From contig NZ_CP061947.1 in the NCBI RefSeq assembly GCF_014838715.1, positions 2,170,001-2,234,000 of the forward strand: a stretch of DNA of 64,000 nucleotides, written 5' to 3'. Made by a program: the position numbers and the translations under genes. The stretch is from Algoriphagus sp. Y33 (lineage in GTDB: Bacteria > Bacteroidota > Bacteroidia > Cytophagales > Cyclobacteriaceae). The notes under the pieces were generated by a model, which was given only the letters and a program-made list of their open reading frames with translations, searched no databases and had not been told where the DNA came from. Shown in pieces: positions 54,178 to 63,252 of this stretch (its first letter is position 1; each line of letters opens with the position of its first letter).

Positions 54178-56718
54178 TCATATTTCGGGAATTACGGCGG
54201 ATTGAATCATACTGTATCTTGAATCTGTATGACTGAAATATTTCTCATAAATCGAATCAGAAGTCTCGTGTAGCAACCCAATGATTTGATCCAAAAGAGA
54301 AGTCATCTCATCAAACTCCTGAGTAAGCGAATTCGCGATGGAAATCACCTCTATATCACATAATCTGATTTTAGTGATTGCTTCCAGCAATTTCTTTCGC
54401 TCAGTACTAAAAAGCTCCTTTTCATCTTGATTTGGCAATGTCTTTAGATGATTGTCTATTTCCAATAATTGGAAAATCAATGATCTCGGGTTGTCTTCAT
54501 GCAGAATCAACAAACTCAATACACCGTTCATTTCCAGATTGGATCGGTAACGGTAGCGGTAAGTGACCAAACTTTCATTGCATCTCAGGGTATCCTCCAT
54601 CAGTTCCTTGTTGGATTCAACATCAAAAGATTTACTTAGCATTCCCTTCAAAATCAAACAGTTATTAGCTGCTGATTCTATAAATCTTCCGATATTTAAC
54701 AGGTGCCAAGTGGGTTCACGAGTCATATTGTCTATATTCAACCCATAAAACGCCATCAATTTCACAACCATATTATCCAGGCTTTGGTAAGCTTGCGTAA
54801 GTGAAGAATCTGATTTACGCATACGGGTAAGCTCTTCAGAAATGCTATCCAGAATCCTCCAAGTATCCAAGCTCAACCTATCCCTAACGGAGTAGGCATT
54901 TGTAAGGAAACATTGGATAGAATAAGCCAGACTACCGGGCTTATCTACATCATGAACCAAAGCAAGCAACTCAGGTTCCGGATTTTTCAGGTTCTTTTTC
55001 ACCGTAAACCCCGGTAAGGTGCCAGTCGTCACGGTTAGTGTTTGCAAAAGAGTGCTGAGTACCGGATTTTCATGAATATGAATATCCTCGTCGGCTTCAT
55101 TATATGAGAGCAAAGTCATCCGCATCAAGCGCACAGCATAGGCGGATCTCTCCAGATATCTTCCCAACCAAAACAAACGTTCTCCTGTCCGGCTTGGCAG
55201 CACATTGCGTACCAATGGCTGAGTTTTTACCGTCTTCGCCGCAGGAGCAGTGACGTATTTTCCCTTTCCCAGGACCCAAGTATCCTTGCTGATTCCACCT
55301 GTTTGATTTGAAACCAAAAAGGCTCCTTTGGTAGGTGAACTTCTGGACAATCCACCAGGCATTACTTTATAGCTTTTATTTTCTGAATCGGCCACTACAT
55401 AACTTCTGAATACAGCGTTTCTGGCTTCCAGTTTGTTGTTGATCCAAGAAGGTGTGGTAGAGAACTCCACCATCTCCTGTCCCACATACATATATGGGCT
55501 TCGGCGGATTTCCCGTTTTAGATCATCTAGTTCGGCTTTCGACAAATCACCTCCAAAAACAGATTTTTTTTGAGTGCCCCGATATATATTTCGGATCACC
55601 AATGAGTCTATTTTTTCAAAAACGTACTTCATTTCCTCATGCTGCCCACACCACCAGGTAGCTACTGAAGGCAAAATAAGATCTTCACCCAGCAGATGTT
55701 TGCTGATTTTAGGCAAAAAAGCCATAAGGCCGGGATTTTCCAGCAACCTGCATCCCAGTGGGTTAATCACCAATACTTTCCGCTGTCTTACCGCTTCCAT
55801 CAGCCCCACGACTCCGAGATGTGAATCATTTTTAAATTCCAAAGGATCACAAAACACATCATCCACCCTTCGGATAATTACATCCACTTTTTCCAATCCC
55901 TTGATAGTCTTCAGCCACACATAGCCATCACTTACAGTAAGATCTTCGCCGAAAGCAAGCGTAAATCCCATAAAAGAGGAGATGTATGCGTGCTCAAAAA
56001 AAGTTTCGTTCGTAGGACCAGGAGACAGTAAAACTACCCTTGGGTTTTCTTTATTGTTTGTGGTTAGATTGCCAAGTGTATTTTTGAAGGTCTGGTAATA
56101 GGAAGTAATTTTACGGGCATGATTCTCTCGGATCAATTCGGGAAATACCCTTGTCATGGCCGCGCGGTTTTCAAATGTATAGCCGGCACCTGAAGGAGCA
56201 TCAGTGCGATCATGTAGCACCCACATTTTCCCATTGGGGCCACGTGCCAAATCGGAAGAATACTGGATGAGCTGCTGGTCACCGTCCAATTTGATGTTGT
56301 GAGCTTGCCTGAGAAATCCACCGTGATTATAGATCAATTCAAATGGAACATGCCCCTCTTTAATCAATGTCTGATCCCCGTATAAATCAGTTAGAACTAG
56401 ATTCAATAATTCTGTACGCTGAAGCAGTCCTTTCTCAATGCCCTCCCATTCATCACTGCTGAATACCATAGGCACAGGATCCAAAATCCATGGTCTGTTC
56501 ATCCCATTGGGATCTCCATAGACATTATAAGTCACTCCATTTTCACGAAGTTGGCGCCCCACTTCTTCATGAAACTGCCCCATTTTTTCCGGACCGATTT
56601 GCTCATAATATTTTGCCAATCTATCCCAATGGGGATGTATTTTACCTTGGTCGGTTGCCATTTCATCCAGAAATGGTGCATTATTGAACATTTTGTCAAT
56701 AAGATAAGACTCAATCAT
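54178..56718 (-). CDS. Circularly permuted type 2 ATP-grasp protein fused to an alpha-E domain
   Basis: The protein has 846 residues. The N-terminal half (about 75-480) is the circularly permuted ATP-grasp ligase: 'YGDPNGMNRPWILDPVPMVF', 'MWVLHDRTDAPSGAGYTFEN' and 'VLLSPGPTNETFFEHAYI'. The C-terminal half (about 520-840) is the all-helical alpha-E domain ('RLFWLGRYLERSAYAVRLMR'). In most genomes these are separate genes, and fusions are known. The pair is predicted to form amide bonds, making a peptide-like product. It is flanked by the DUF2126 and transglutaminase genes on the same strand. Confidence 0.9.
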   Translation of the reverse strand: MIESYLIDKMFNNAPFLDEMATDQGKIHPHWDRLAKYYEQIGPEKMGQFHEEVGRQLRENGVTYNVYGDPNGMNRPWILDPVPMVFSSDEWEGIEKGLLQRTELLNLVLTDLYGDQTLIKEGHVPFELIYNHGGFLRQAHNIKLDGDQQLIQYSSDLARGPNGKMWVLHDRTDAPSGAGYTFENRAAMTRVFPELIRENHARKITSYYQTFKNTLGNLTTNNKENPRVVLLSPGPTNETFFEHAYISSFMGFTLAFGEDLTVSDGYVWLKTIKGLEKVDVIIRRVDDVFCDPLEFKNDSHLGVVGLMEAVRQRKVLVINPLGCRLLENPGLMAFLPKISKHLLGEDLILPSVATWWCGQHEEMKYVFEKIDSLVIRNIYRGTQKKSVFGGDLSKAELDDLKREIRRSPYMYVGQEMVEFSTTPSWINNKLEARNAVFRSYVVADSENKSYKVMPGGLSRSSPTKGAFLVSNQTGGISKDTWVLGKGKYVTAPAAKTVKTQPLVRNVLPSRTGERLFWLGRYLERSAYAVRLMRMTLLSYNEADEDIHIHENPVLSTLLQTLTVTTGTLPGFTVKKNLKNPEPELLALVHDVDKPGSLAYSIQCFLTNAYSVRDRLSLDTWRILDSISEELTRMRKSDSSLTQAYQSLDNMVVKLMAFYGLNIDNMTREPTWHLLNIGRFIESAANNCLILKGMLSKSFDVESNKELMEDTLRCNESLVTYRYRYRSNLEMNGVLSLLILHEDNPRSLIFQLLEIDNHLKTLPNQDEKELFSTERKKLLEAITKIRLCDIEVISIANSLTQEFDEMTSLLDQIIGLLHETSDSIYEKYFSHTDSRYSMIQSAVIPEI

Positions 56719-56758
56719 GTCTCAAAATTGAACTAAATAACTCTGAAATAATAAACAA

Positions 56759-59700
56759 TTATCGCTTTTTATATCGCCTGAGATCCATTGTATAAGGAAA
56801 TTCAGGATTAACTATCTCAGGTGAGTCATCATAAGTGGTTTCTAAATTCACCTTGGTAATATACCTGCCTGATTTCTGGTCATCCTTCACAGTTTTCTGT
56901 GCTGCAGTCGCTGGGGTTATGGTGTGGCCAAAATCAAAAAACCTGGAAATTCGACGGGATTCTGCTTCATTGCTGTTTATAGGAAAATTATCATAGCTCC
57001 TTCCTCCCGGGTGAACTACATGATATTGGCATGCCGCTACCGACTTCTTTGTCCAAGTATCATACAAATCAATCACCAATGGTGTATCAATACCGATGGT
57101 AGGGTGCAATGCAGAATATGGCTGCCATGCACGATATCGTATACCTGCAACATATTCTCCTTGGACTCCCGTGTTTTTCAAAGGAATCCGATGTCCGTTA
57201 CAAAGCAAATGATACCTGGAGTCTGTCAACCCCGAGATTTTCACCTGTAATCTTTCTAAAGAAGAATCTACGTAGCGGGCAGTCCCTGTACTTGACATCT
57301 CTTCTCCAAGCACATGCCATGGCTCAATTGCCATTTTCAGATCAACATGAATATCATCCACTTGAAGCTCTCCGATGAAAGGAAAACGGAAAGAAAAGAA
57401 AGGATCGAACCAAGCAATATCAAAATTGTATCCGGCACCTTTCAGGTCGGCCACAATCTCTTTCATGTCTTTCTCACAATAATGAGGAAGCAGAAATTTA
57501 TCATGCAAAGATGTACCCCAACGCACAAGTTTATGAGTATATGGCTCTTTCCAAAACCAACTCATCAGTGCCCTGATAAGCAGCAACTGCACCATGCTCA
57601 TTCTGTAATGCGGAGGCATGTCAAATCCCCTGAATTCTAGGATCCCTAGCCTACCAGTGCTGGAATCCGGGGAGTAAAGCTTATCAATGCAAAACTCAGC
57701 CCTGTGGGTATTGCCCGTGATATCCACCAGCAAGTTTCTAAAGATCCTGTCCACCATCCAGAATGGAATCTCATTTTCCTTTCCCTCGGGAACTTGCTGA
57801 AATGCCAACTCTAACTCATACAGCATATCGTCTCTGCCTTCGTCCACTCTTGGCGCCTGACTGGTAGGTCCGATAAATTGTGTGGAAAACAAGTACGACA
57901 AGGAAGGGTGATGCTGCCAATAGGTAATAAAACTTCTCAGCACATCAGGTCTCCTTAGCAAGGGGCTATGTTCCGGTGACGAACCGCCAAGGGTTATGTG
58001 ATTACCTCCTCCTGTTCCAGTGTGCTTTCCATCTACATTGAATTTCTCGCTGATTAGACGTGATTCCCGTGCTTTTTCGTAGAGTATCCCATAATTGGTC
58101 GTGATTTCTTTCCAGCTTTTGGCAGGCTGAATATTCACTTCGATCACCCCAGGATCAGGCGTGATCATCATCTTTTCGATCCGCTTGTCCGAAGGTGGAT
58201 CATATCCTTCTATCAAAATCGGGAGTTGTAGCTTTTCGGCCGTACGTTCCACCGCACTGACCAAATCCAGATAATTCTCAATAAGGTTGAGCGGAGGAAA
58301 AAACACAAACAACTTTCCTTCTCTTACTTCCACTACCAGGGAAGTCTTGAAAATCCGCTGAGAATTCTTGGGAGCTACTTTAAATTCTGTAGCTTCAATT
58401 TCAGAATCCGGCAATGCGGGAACTTCAGCAAATAAATCTGTTTCCGGCTTTATCGGCTCTTCTTCAGGAGGCGTAAACTCTATAGAGTCCAGAGGCAATC
58501 GTAATCCGGCAGGAGAATTCCCCGGCATCAAGAACAAATTCTTTCGCCTAAATCTCCATCGACAGCTTTGCCAAACACCTTCCTCCAAATCCCATTCAAG
58601 AGGTATAGAAAATGCTACCGGTTTATCTAGACCTTCATTGAGTAATTCCGCTAATTTCTGGCGCTCTAAAGGAGATTTCAAATCATATTTATACGGATCT
58701 ATATTTACGGGAATTTTCCCTTCCTGCCAGATAAAGTAGAATGGATCCTCATACAGCGGGGTCAAATTGCTTTTGTCAAGATTCAGCTGTGAAACCAATT
58801 CAGCCATAAACTTTCCCGCATCCTTGTCTCCCATGCCATAGTCTTTTGACAGATCGGCCATCAATGCATCGTTGTGCCACATCGGTTTGCCGTCCTTTCT
58901 CCAGAAACACGCAAGCTTCCAGCGGGGCAAAGGTTCACCCGGATACCATTTTCCCTGACCATATTGCATCAACGCTCCTGTACCGAATTCTCCCTTAAGT
59001 TTGTGAAAAAGTGTGTTGGAAAGACTTCGCTTATGGGCTCCATCAGCCTCGGAATTCCACTCGGGAGCATCCTGATTGTCAACTGAAACGAAAGTCGGTT
59101 CCCCTCCCATCGTAAGCCGTACATCATTGGAGACCAAATCTTCGTCTACAGTATCTCCTACAGCGAGGATTTGTTCCCATTGCTCCTCTGAATATGGTTT
59201 GGTCACACGTGGTGTTTCTTCTATCCGAGTGACTTCGTTTTTGAAAAAAAACTCCGTCTCTGCAGGTTCAGCCAATCCTGAAATCGGGGCTGCATCCTGA
59301 GGATTAGGTGTACAGGCAAGGGGTATATGCCCTTCTCCCGCAAATAATCCGGAAGTCGAGTCCAATCCGATCCATCCTGCACCGGGCACATACACTTCCG
59401 TCCATGCATGCAAATCCGTAAAATCGGCCTCCGGGCCGGATGGCCCATCCAAGGATTTTTCATCAGCAGTCAATTGCACCAAATAGCCGGAAGCAAACCG
59501 TGAAGCAAGGCCTACATGACGGAGAACCTGAACTAAAAGCCATGCAAAATCCCGGCAAGAACCGGAGCCGATGGTCAGGGTTTCGCTACAGGATTGCACC
59601 CCCGGTTCCATACGTACATTGTATTTGAGTTCCTGATTGATCATTGCATTGATCGCTACCAGGTAATCAACAGTAATAATATCTTCAGTAATCAATCCTT

Positions 59701-60103
59701 TGGCCTTCTCCACCAACTTCATCAGCAAAGGGTCTTTTTCCTTGATCTCCAGATATGGGCCTAGCTGTACTTTCAGGCTTTCTTCATAGCCAAAAGGGAA
59801 CTTAGAGGCGTAGTCATCCACAAAAAAATCGAAGGGATTTATTACCACCATATCGGCTATCACTTCCACATCAATCTCAAAAAACTTCACTTTCTCAGGA
59901 AAAACTACCCGTGCCAGATAGTTACCAAAGGGATCTTGCTGCCAATTGATAAAGTGATTTTCCGGCTTGATGTTCAATGAATAACCTTTGATATACGTCC
60001 TTGAATGCGGAGCAGGACGCAATCGAATCACTTGAGGACTTAGACTGATATGATGATCATACTCATACTTGGTATAGTGCCGAATAGCAACTTTTATAGA
60101 CAT
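56759..60103 (-). CDS. DUF2126 protein with N-terminal transglutaminase domain
   Basis: The protein has 1114 residues. The N-terminal transglutaminase (1-270) carries Cys183 in 'GSGSCRDFAWLL', His232 in 'DLHAWTEVYVP' and Asp248 in 'WIGLDST'. The DUF2126 region (about 310-1114) includes 'LTMGGEPTFVSVDN', 'GTGGGNHITLGG' and 'HRAEFCIDKLYSP', a pattern related to glutamine-synthetase-like carboxylate-amine ligases. It is the first gene of the ATP-grasp cluster. The cluster is predicted to build and trim peptide-like metabolites or protein tags. A strong -33/-7 promoter lies about 150 bp upstream of the start. Confidence 0.9.
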   Translation of the reverse strand: MSIKVAIRHYTKYEYDHHISLSPQVIRLRPAPHSRTYIKGYSLNIKPENHFINWQQDPFGNYLARVVFPEKVKFFEIDVEVIADMVVINPFDFFVDDYASKFPFGYEESLKVQLGPYLEIKEKDPLLMKLVEKAKGLITEDIITVDYLVAINAMINQELKYNVRMEPGVQSCSETLTIGSGSCRDFAWLLVQVLRHVGLASRFASGYLVQLTADEKSLDGPSGPEADFTDLHAWTEVYVPGAGWIGLDSTSGLFAGEGHIPLACTPNPQDAAPISGLAEPAETEFFFKNEVTRIEETPRVTKPYSEEQWEQILAVGDTVDEDLVSNDVRLTMGGEPTFVSVDNQDAPEWNSEADGAHKRSLSNTLFHKLKGEFGTGALMQYGQGKWYPGEPLPRWKLACFWRKDGKPMWHNDALMADLSKDYGMGDKDAGKFMAELVSQLNLDKSNLTPLYEDPFYFIWQEGKIPVNIDPYKYDLKSPLERQKLAELLNEGLDKPVAFSIPLEWDLEEGVWQSCRWRFRRKNLFLMPGNSPAGLRLPLDSIEFTPPEEEPIKPETDLFAEVPALPDSEIEATEFKVAPKNSQRIFKTSLVVEVREGKLFVFFPPLNLIENYLDLVSAVERTAEKLQLPILIEGYDPPSDKRIEKMMITPDPGVIEVNIQPAKSWKEITTNYGILYEKARESRLISEKFNVDGKHTGTGGGNHITLGGSSPEHSPLLRRPDVLRSFITYWQHHPSLSYLFSTQFIGPTSQAPRVDEGRDDMLYELELAFQQVPEGKENEIPFWMVDRIFRNLLVDITGNTHRAEFCIDKLYSPDSSTGRLGILEFRGFDMPPHYRMSMVQLLLIRALMSWFWKEPYTHKLVRWGTSLHDKFLLPHYCEKDMKEIVADLKGAGYNFDIAWFDPFFSFRFPFIGELQVDDIHVDLKMAIEPWHVLGEEMSSTGTARYVDSSLERLQVKISGLTDSRYHLLCNGHRIPLKNTGVQGEYVAGIRYRAWQPYSALHPTIGIDTPLVIDLYDTWTKKSVAACQYHVVHPGGRSYDNFPINSNEAESRRISRFFDFGHTITPATAAQKTVKDDQKSGRYITKVNLETTYDDSPEIVNPEFPYTMDLRRYKKR

Positions 60104-60250
60104 AAGCTAGGGAGAAAATTCTGGTTCAAAACGGATCAAATAATTCGTTGGATAAAATGATTTGGGTTATCTGGGTTGCCGGTGATGCATGTAATTTAAA
60201 GCAAGAAATGTGACATCATAGCATTTGATTAAAGAAAAATCATTTTAAGC

Positions 60251-60280
60251 CAAAATTATATTTGCATCATACTAAAGCAA
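60251..60280 (-). promoter_or_regulatory. Promoter for the DUF2126/ATP-grasp/transglutaminase cluster
   Basis: On the minus strand TTG (60278-60280), a 19-nt spacer, then a perfect -7 box TAATTTTG (60251-60258). The leader to the start at 60103 would be about 140 nt. A plus-strand -7 box (TATATTTG, 60257-60264) overlaps it and may serve the ROK kinase gene at 60352. Confidence 0.5.
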
Positions 60281-60351
60281 TTTATGGGCAAATTTCGGAA
60301 TTGAATCAAAATCTGTTTCGGTAATTAAACATTTCTATTTAGTTTCAATGG

Positions 60352-61026
60352 ATGGAAAAAAACAGAAAGAAAATCCTTGTGATTGATATCGGTGGCTCAA
60401 ATGTTAAAATTTTGGCCACAGGAGCTCCCGAGCGGATTAAAATCCCTTCCGGAGCCGACTTTAAACCGGAGGAAATGGTGGAATTGGTTAAAGAGAATGC
60501 CTCCCAATGGGAGTACGATATGATTACAATTGGTTTTCCGGGTGTCGTAAAGGACAACAGAATAGTCTCAGAGCCTGTAAACCTCGGTGAAGGGTGGAAT
60601 ACATTCGATTATCAAGCTGCCTTCAATTGTCCAATAAAAATAATCAACGATGCCGCCATGCAGGCTCTTGGAAGTTATGAAGGTAAAAAGCTCCTATTCC
60701 TTGGCTTGGGTACCGGATTAGGAACTGCGATAGTTCACCATAACACCATCATCCCCATTGAAGGCGGACATCTCCCCTACAAGAAAAAGACATTTGAAGA
60801 GTACGTGGGCAAAGAATACCTGACCAAAAGCGGTTCAAAGAGATGGGAGAAAAACGTACTAAAGGCGGTGGAAATTTTCCGTGCAGCTTTTCAGCCCGAA
60901 GATATTCTACTCGGTGGCGGAAATTCTAAGTTACTTAGCACTCTTCCCGAAGGATGTAGACTGGGAACTAACGAAAATGCTTTCAAAGGTGGATTTAAAT
61001 TTTGGGAAGAGGATTTCAAACTGTAA
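60352..61026 (+). CDS. ROK-family kinase, polyphosphate-glucokinase-like
   Basis: The protein has 224 residues. The phosphate-binding start is 'ILVIDIGGSNVKILATG', the catalytic Asp region is 'PIKIINDAAMQALGSYEG', and the ATP-site glycine loop is 'LFLGLGTGLGTAIVHH'. It is short for a ROK protein and lacks the CxCGxxGC zinc motif of sugar-repressor members, which fits polyphosphate glucokinases. It would phosphorylate glucose or a similar hexose in the cytoplasm, donor uncertain (ATP or polyphosphate). Confidence 0.87.
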   Translation: MEKNRKKILVIDIGGSNVKILATGAPERIKIPSGADFKPEEMVELVKENASQWEYDMITIGFPGVVKDNRIVSEPVNLGEGWNTFDYQAAFNCPIKIINDAAMQALGSYEGKKLLFLGLGTGLGTAIVHHNTIIPIEGGHLPYKKKTFEEYVGKEYLTKSGSKRWEKNVLKAVEIFRAAFQPEDILLGGGNSKLLSTLPEGCRLGTNENAFKGGFKFWEEDFKL

Positions 61027-61454
61027 GATTTTAGAAGTCAAGAATAGCTTTACTTTCAAATTAGATTTTAATCGCAGAGGAGGACGCTGAGATCGCAAAG
61101 AAAATCGTAGTGTTTTTTGGAAAAAAAAACACACTTTATAAGGTATAAACTCAGCGTACTTTATGGTAAAACTCTTCCTTTTCCTCTGGATTTTTAAGAC
61201 TTAATATCTACATGTTTTTTCGTATTTTCCAAACTGATTGAATACCAATACTCAATTAGCCAACCAATCCAAAAACCAAACCTATGAAATCGACCTTGTC
61301 TTTGGGAGAAAGACCTGTAGTAATCGACACCTTTTGGAATTTTCCGCTAGTTATAGATATACTATGTGAGATTCGCTGTCTGTACGACAACCGGGTATCC
61401 GGTTTCCTTCGTCACGGGACAGGTTATGGCCATAGAAAATCAAATAATTAACAC
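61027..61454. other. Intergenic region with hairpins and repeat relics
   Basis: No gene is visible. A hairpin with GTGTTTTTT/AAAAAACAC arms lies near 61112-61132. ACGCTGAG and CTCAGCGT (about 65 bp apart) form an inverted pair, with CGCAGAGG and GATCGCAAAG words like those around the GxxExxY element. The 26-nt repeat 61402-61427 precedes the serine hydrolase start. Confidence 0.5.
61402..61427 (+). repeat. Dispersed 26-nt repeat, copy 2 (copy 1 at 40787-40812)
   Basis: It begins GTTTCCTTCGTCACGGGACA; 23 of 26 bases match copy 1. It is preceded by ACCGGGTATCCGGT, itself palindromic, where copy 1 is preceded by CTGCCCGGAAGGCAG. Confidence 0.6.
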
Positions 61455-62735
61455 ATGAAACAGTTATTCCTTTATGCCTGTGCAATCCTATTTTTTTCTA
61501 GCGGATGTGAAAAAAAGCAAGAACAGGAATCCGTAGATACTTTGCTCGTAGATGATCAAGTGAGGGAGAGAATTGACTCTACCCTATCGGACTTTGTAGA
61601 TAGCGGCAATATTGCCGGTGTTTCAGCTTTAATTTTTGAAAAAAATCAGGAAGTCTATTTCAATGCTTTTGGGTATGCTGACAAGGAAAATGAGGTAAAA
61701 ATGGATAGAAATACCATTGTGCAGATTTATTCCATGACTAAGCCGATCACCGGAACGGCCTTGATGACTCTCTATGAAGAAGGCAAATTTCAATTGGACG
61801 ATTCCTTGGCAAAATACGCCTCTGAGTTTGCAAATATGAAAGTGTATGATGGCGTAGATGAAAATGGCAACATTCAGCTTGTAGCCGCTGACAGGCCAGT
61901 AACCATTCGGGATATTACCCGCCATACCGCCGGATTTCCCAACCGAGCCGATATCCCGGGATTGAGTGAAATTCTTGAGGAAAAAGATCCTAGAAGTTTT
62001 GAGATTACGCTAACCGAAATGGCTAAGCGGATTGGAGAGGTTCCGCTTTGGTTTCAACCCGGTACACAATGGGAATATGGTCAGTCAGTGGATGTGCAAG
62101 CTTTTTTGGTAGAAAGAATTTCAGGAATACCATATAATGAATATGTGCAAGAACATGTTCTCAATCCGCTGAAAATGAATGAAACCAGGTACTTCGTACC
62201 CGAAGCCGACCGGGGCCGTTTGGCATCCTCCTATCGAAGAACAGGTGAAGGCCAGTTGGAGAAAATTCCAAATGAAGAAGCTCATGATTTTAATATAAAT
62301 AAATATCCTTTGACTCCAGGCGGTTTCGGACTGACCTCAACTTTGGATGATTACATGACTTTTGCCAGAATGCTGGTTCATAAGGGGGAATTTGGAGAAG
62401 CAAGAATTCTCAAACCAGAAACAGTAGAACTGATGGCTACAAATCATCTTCCGGATTCGGTAAGCGAAAGATCTTGGCTGCCCACCAAAGGCAAGGTTGG
62501 ATTTGGAATCGACTTCGCAGTACGGATTGCTCCTCCCGCCAGTGCTGAAGAAATTACAGGAACTGTCGGTGAATTCTTTTGGGATGGAGCTGCCAGCACA
62601 TTATTCTGGGTAGATCCGGTAAATGAAATTACTGCCGTACTCTTTGTGCAGTTATTTCCATATGATGGAATCGGGCTTCATAAGAAATTCAAGGATGCTG
62701 TTTATGGGAAGTATCAGCCGGCAAAAACCAACTAG
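61455..62735 (+). CDS. Serine hydrolase lipoprotein (beta-lactamase class C family)
   Basis: The protein has 426 residues. The lipoprotein signal ends FSSGC with Cys18. The SxxK motif is Ser93-Met-Thr-Lys96 in 'IYSMTKPITG', the Tyr motif is 'WEYGQSVDVQAFL', and a third-motif equivalent lies in the 'FFWDGAASTLFWVDP' segment, where the usual HTG is absent. This resembles the esterase-type (EstB-like) members, so lactam hydrolysis is not implied. It is probably anchored in the inner or outer membrane facing the periplasm. Confidence 0.9.
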   Translation: MKQLFLYACAILFFSSGCEKKQEQESVDTLLVDDQVRERIDSTLSDFVDSGNIAGVSALIFEKNQEVYFNAFGYADKENEVKMDRNTIVQIYSMTKPITGTALMTLYEEGKFQLDDSLAKYASEFANMKVYDGVDENGNIQLVAADRPVTIRDITRHTAGFPNRADIPGLSEILEEKDPRSFEITLTEMAKRIGEVPLWFQPGTQWEYGQSVDVQAFLVERISGIPYNEYVQEHVLNPLKMNETRYFVPEADRGRLASSYRRTGEGQLEKIPNEEAHDFNINKYPLTPGGFGLTSTLDDYMTFARMLVHKGEFGEARILKPETVELMATNHLPDSVSERSWLPTKGKVGFGIDFAVRIAPPASAEEITGTVGEFFWDGAASTLFWVDPVNEITAVLFVQLFPYDGIGLHKKFKDAVYGKYQPAKTN

Positions 62736-63252
62736 TATGAAGGGCAGGCTGCCTGCCAGATTTTGCTATCAGAATCGCACAAACTTTGCCGTTGTTCGAG
62801 TCCCACGAACCACTCCTTTTGACGTCTTTCCTTTTACCGTAAGCGACCAAACCAAAGCGTAGAATCAATTGGTCATACATCAAGATTAGAGATTAGCCTC
62901 CGATCAGCTTACCTCGCCGCAGTGAGCAGCAGAGAAATCGCTTTTAGAATATATTTCACCTCCTTCGGGGTTAACATAAAGTCGTAATCCTGCATTTTCT
63001 ATAAATGTTCGAACCCTTCAGCTTTTAAACCCTTCGTCGTCGTTCGTGTCATAAACGACATCTTAACAATTGTTCAGTTTGCCTAGCCGTGGTGGGGTGG
63101 GTAAAACGCTAGTTGGACTTACAAAGAATATGTAAGTAACTTAATGCTGGTTTTAAATTACCTTTGTCCCAATCAGAACCAATTTTATAGAAACTGCTGT
63201 TCTACACTCATTGTAACCTAGTGGACCTTGAATCCATTACTTATTACAGCGT
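62736..63252. other. Intergenic region upstream of mnmA
   Basis: No gene is visible on either strand. It contains a perfect GGCAGG-CTG-CCTGCC palindrome at 62743-62757, ACCTCCTTCGGGGTTAA and ACCCTTCGTCG words near 62970-63040 that resemble the hairpin sequence at 16844-16866, and a -7 box TACCTTTG at 63159-63166, probably for mnmA. Confidence 0.5.
62743..62757. repeat. REP-like palindrome GGCAGGCTGCCTGCC
   Basis: Perfect 6-bp arms with a 3-nt loop, 8 bp after the serine hydrolase stop. It is of the same family as 37344-37364 and 40767-40781. It may also act as a 3'-end hairpin. Confidence 0.55.

Noticed and set aside
61455..62735. Beta-lactamase resistance gene
   Set aside because: SxxK and Tyr motifs fit the wider serine hydrolase family, but the KTG/HTG motif of true class C enzymes is not present and the protein resembles esterase-type members.
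62793..62815. GTTCGAGTCCCAC resembles the T-arm of a tRNA gene
   Set aside because: The flanking bases do not form a T-stem and no acceptor, D or anticodon arm can be folded upstream; probably chance or a short relic.
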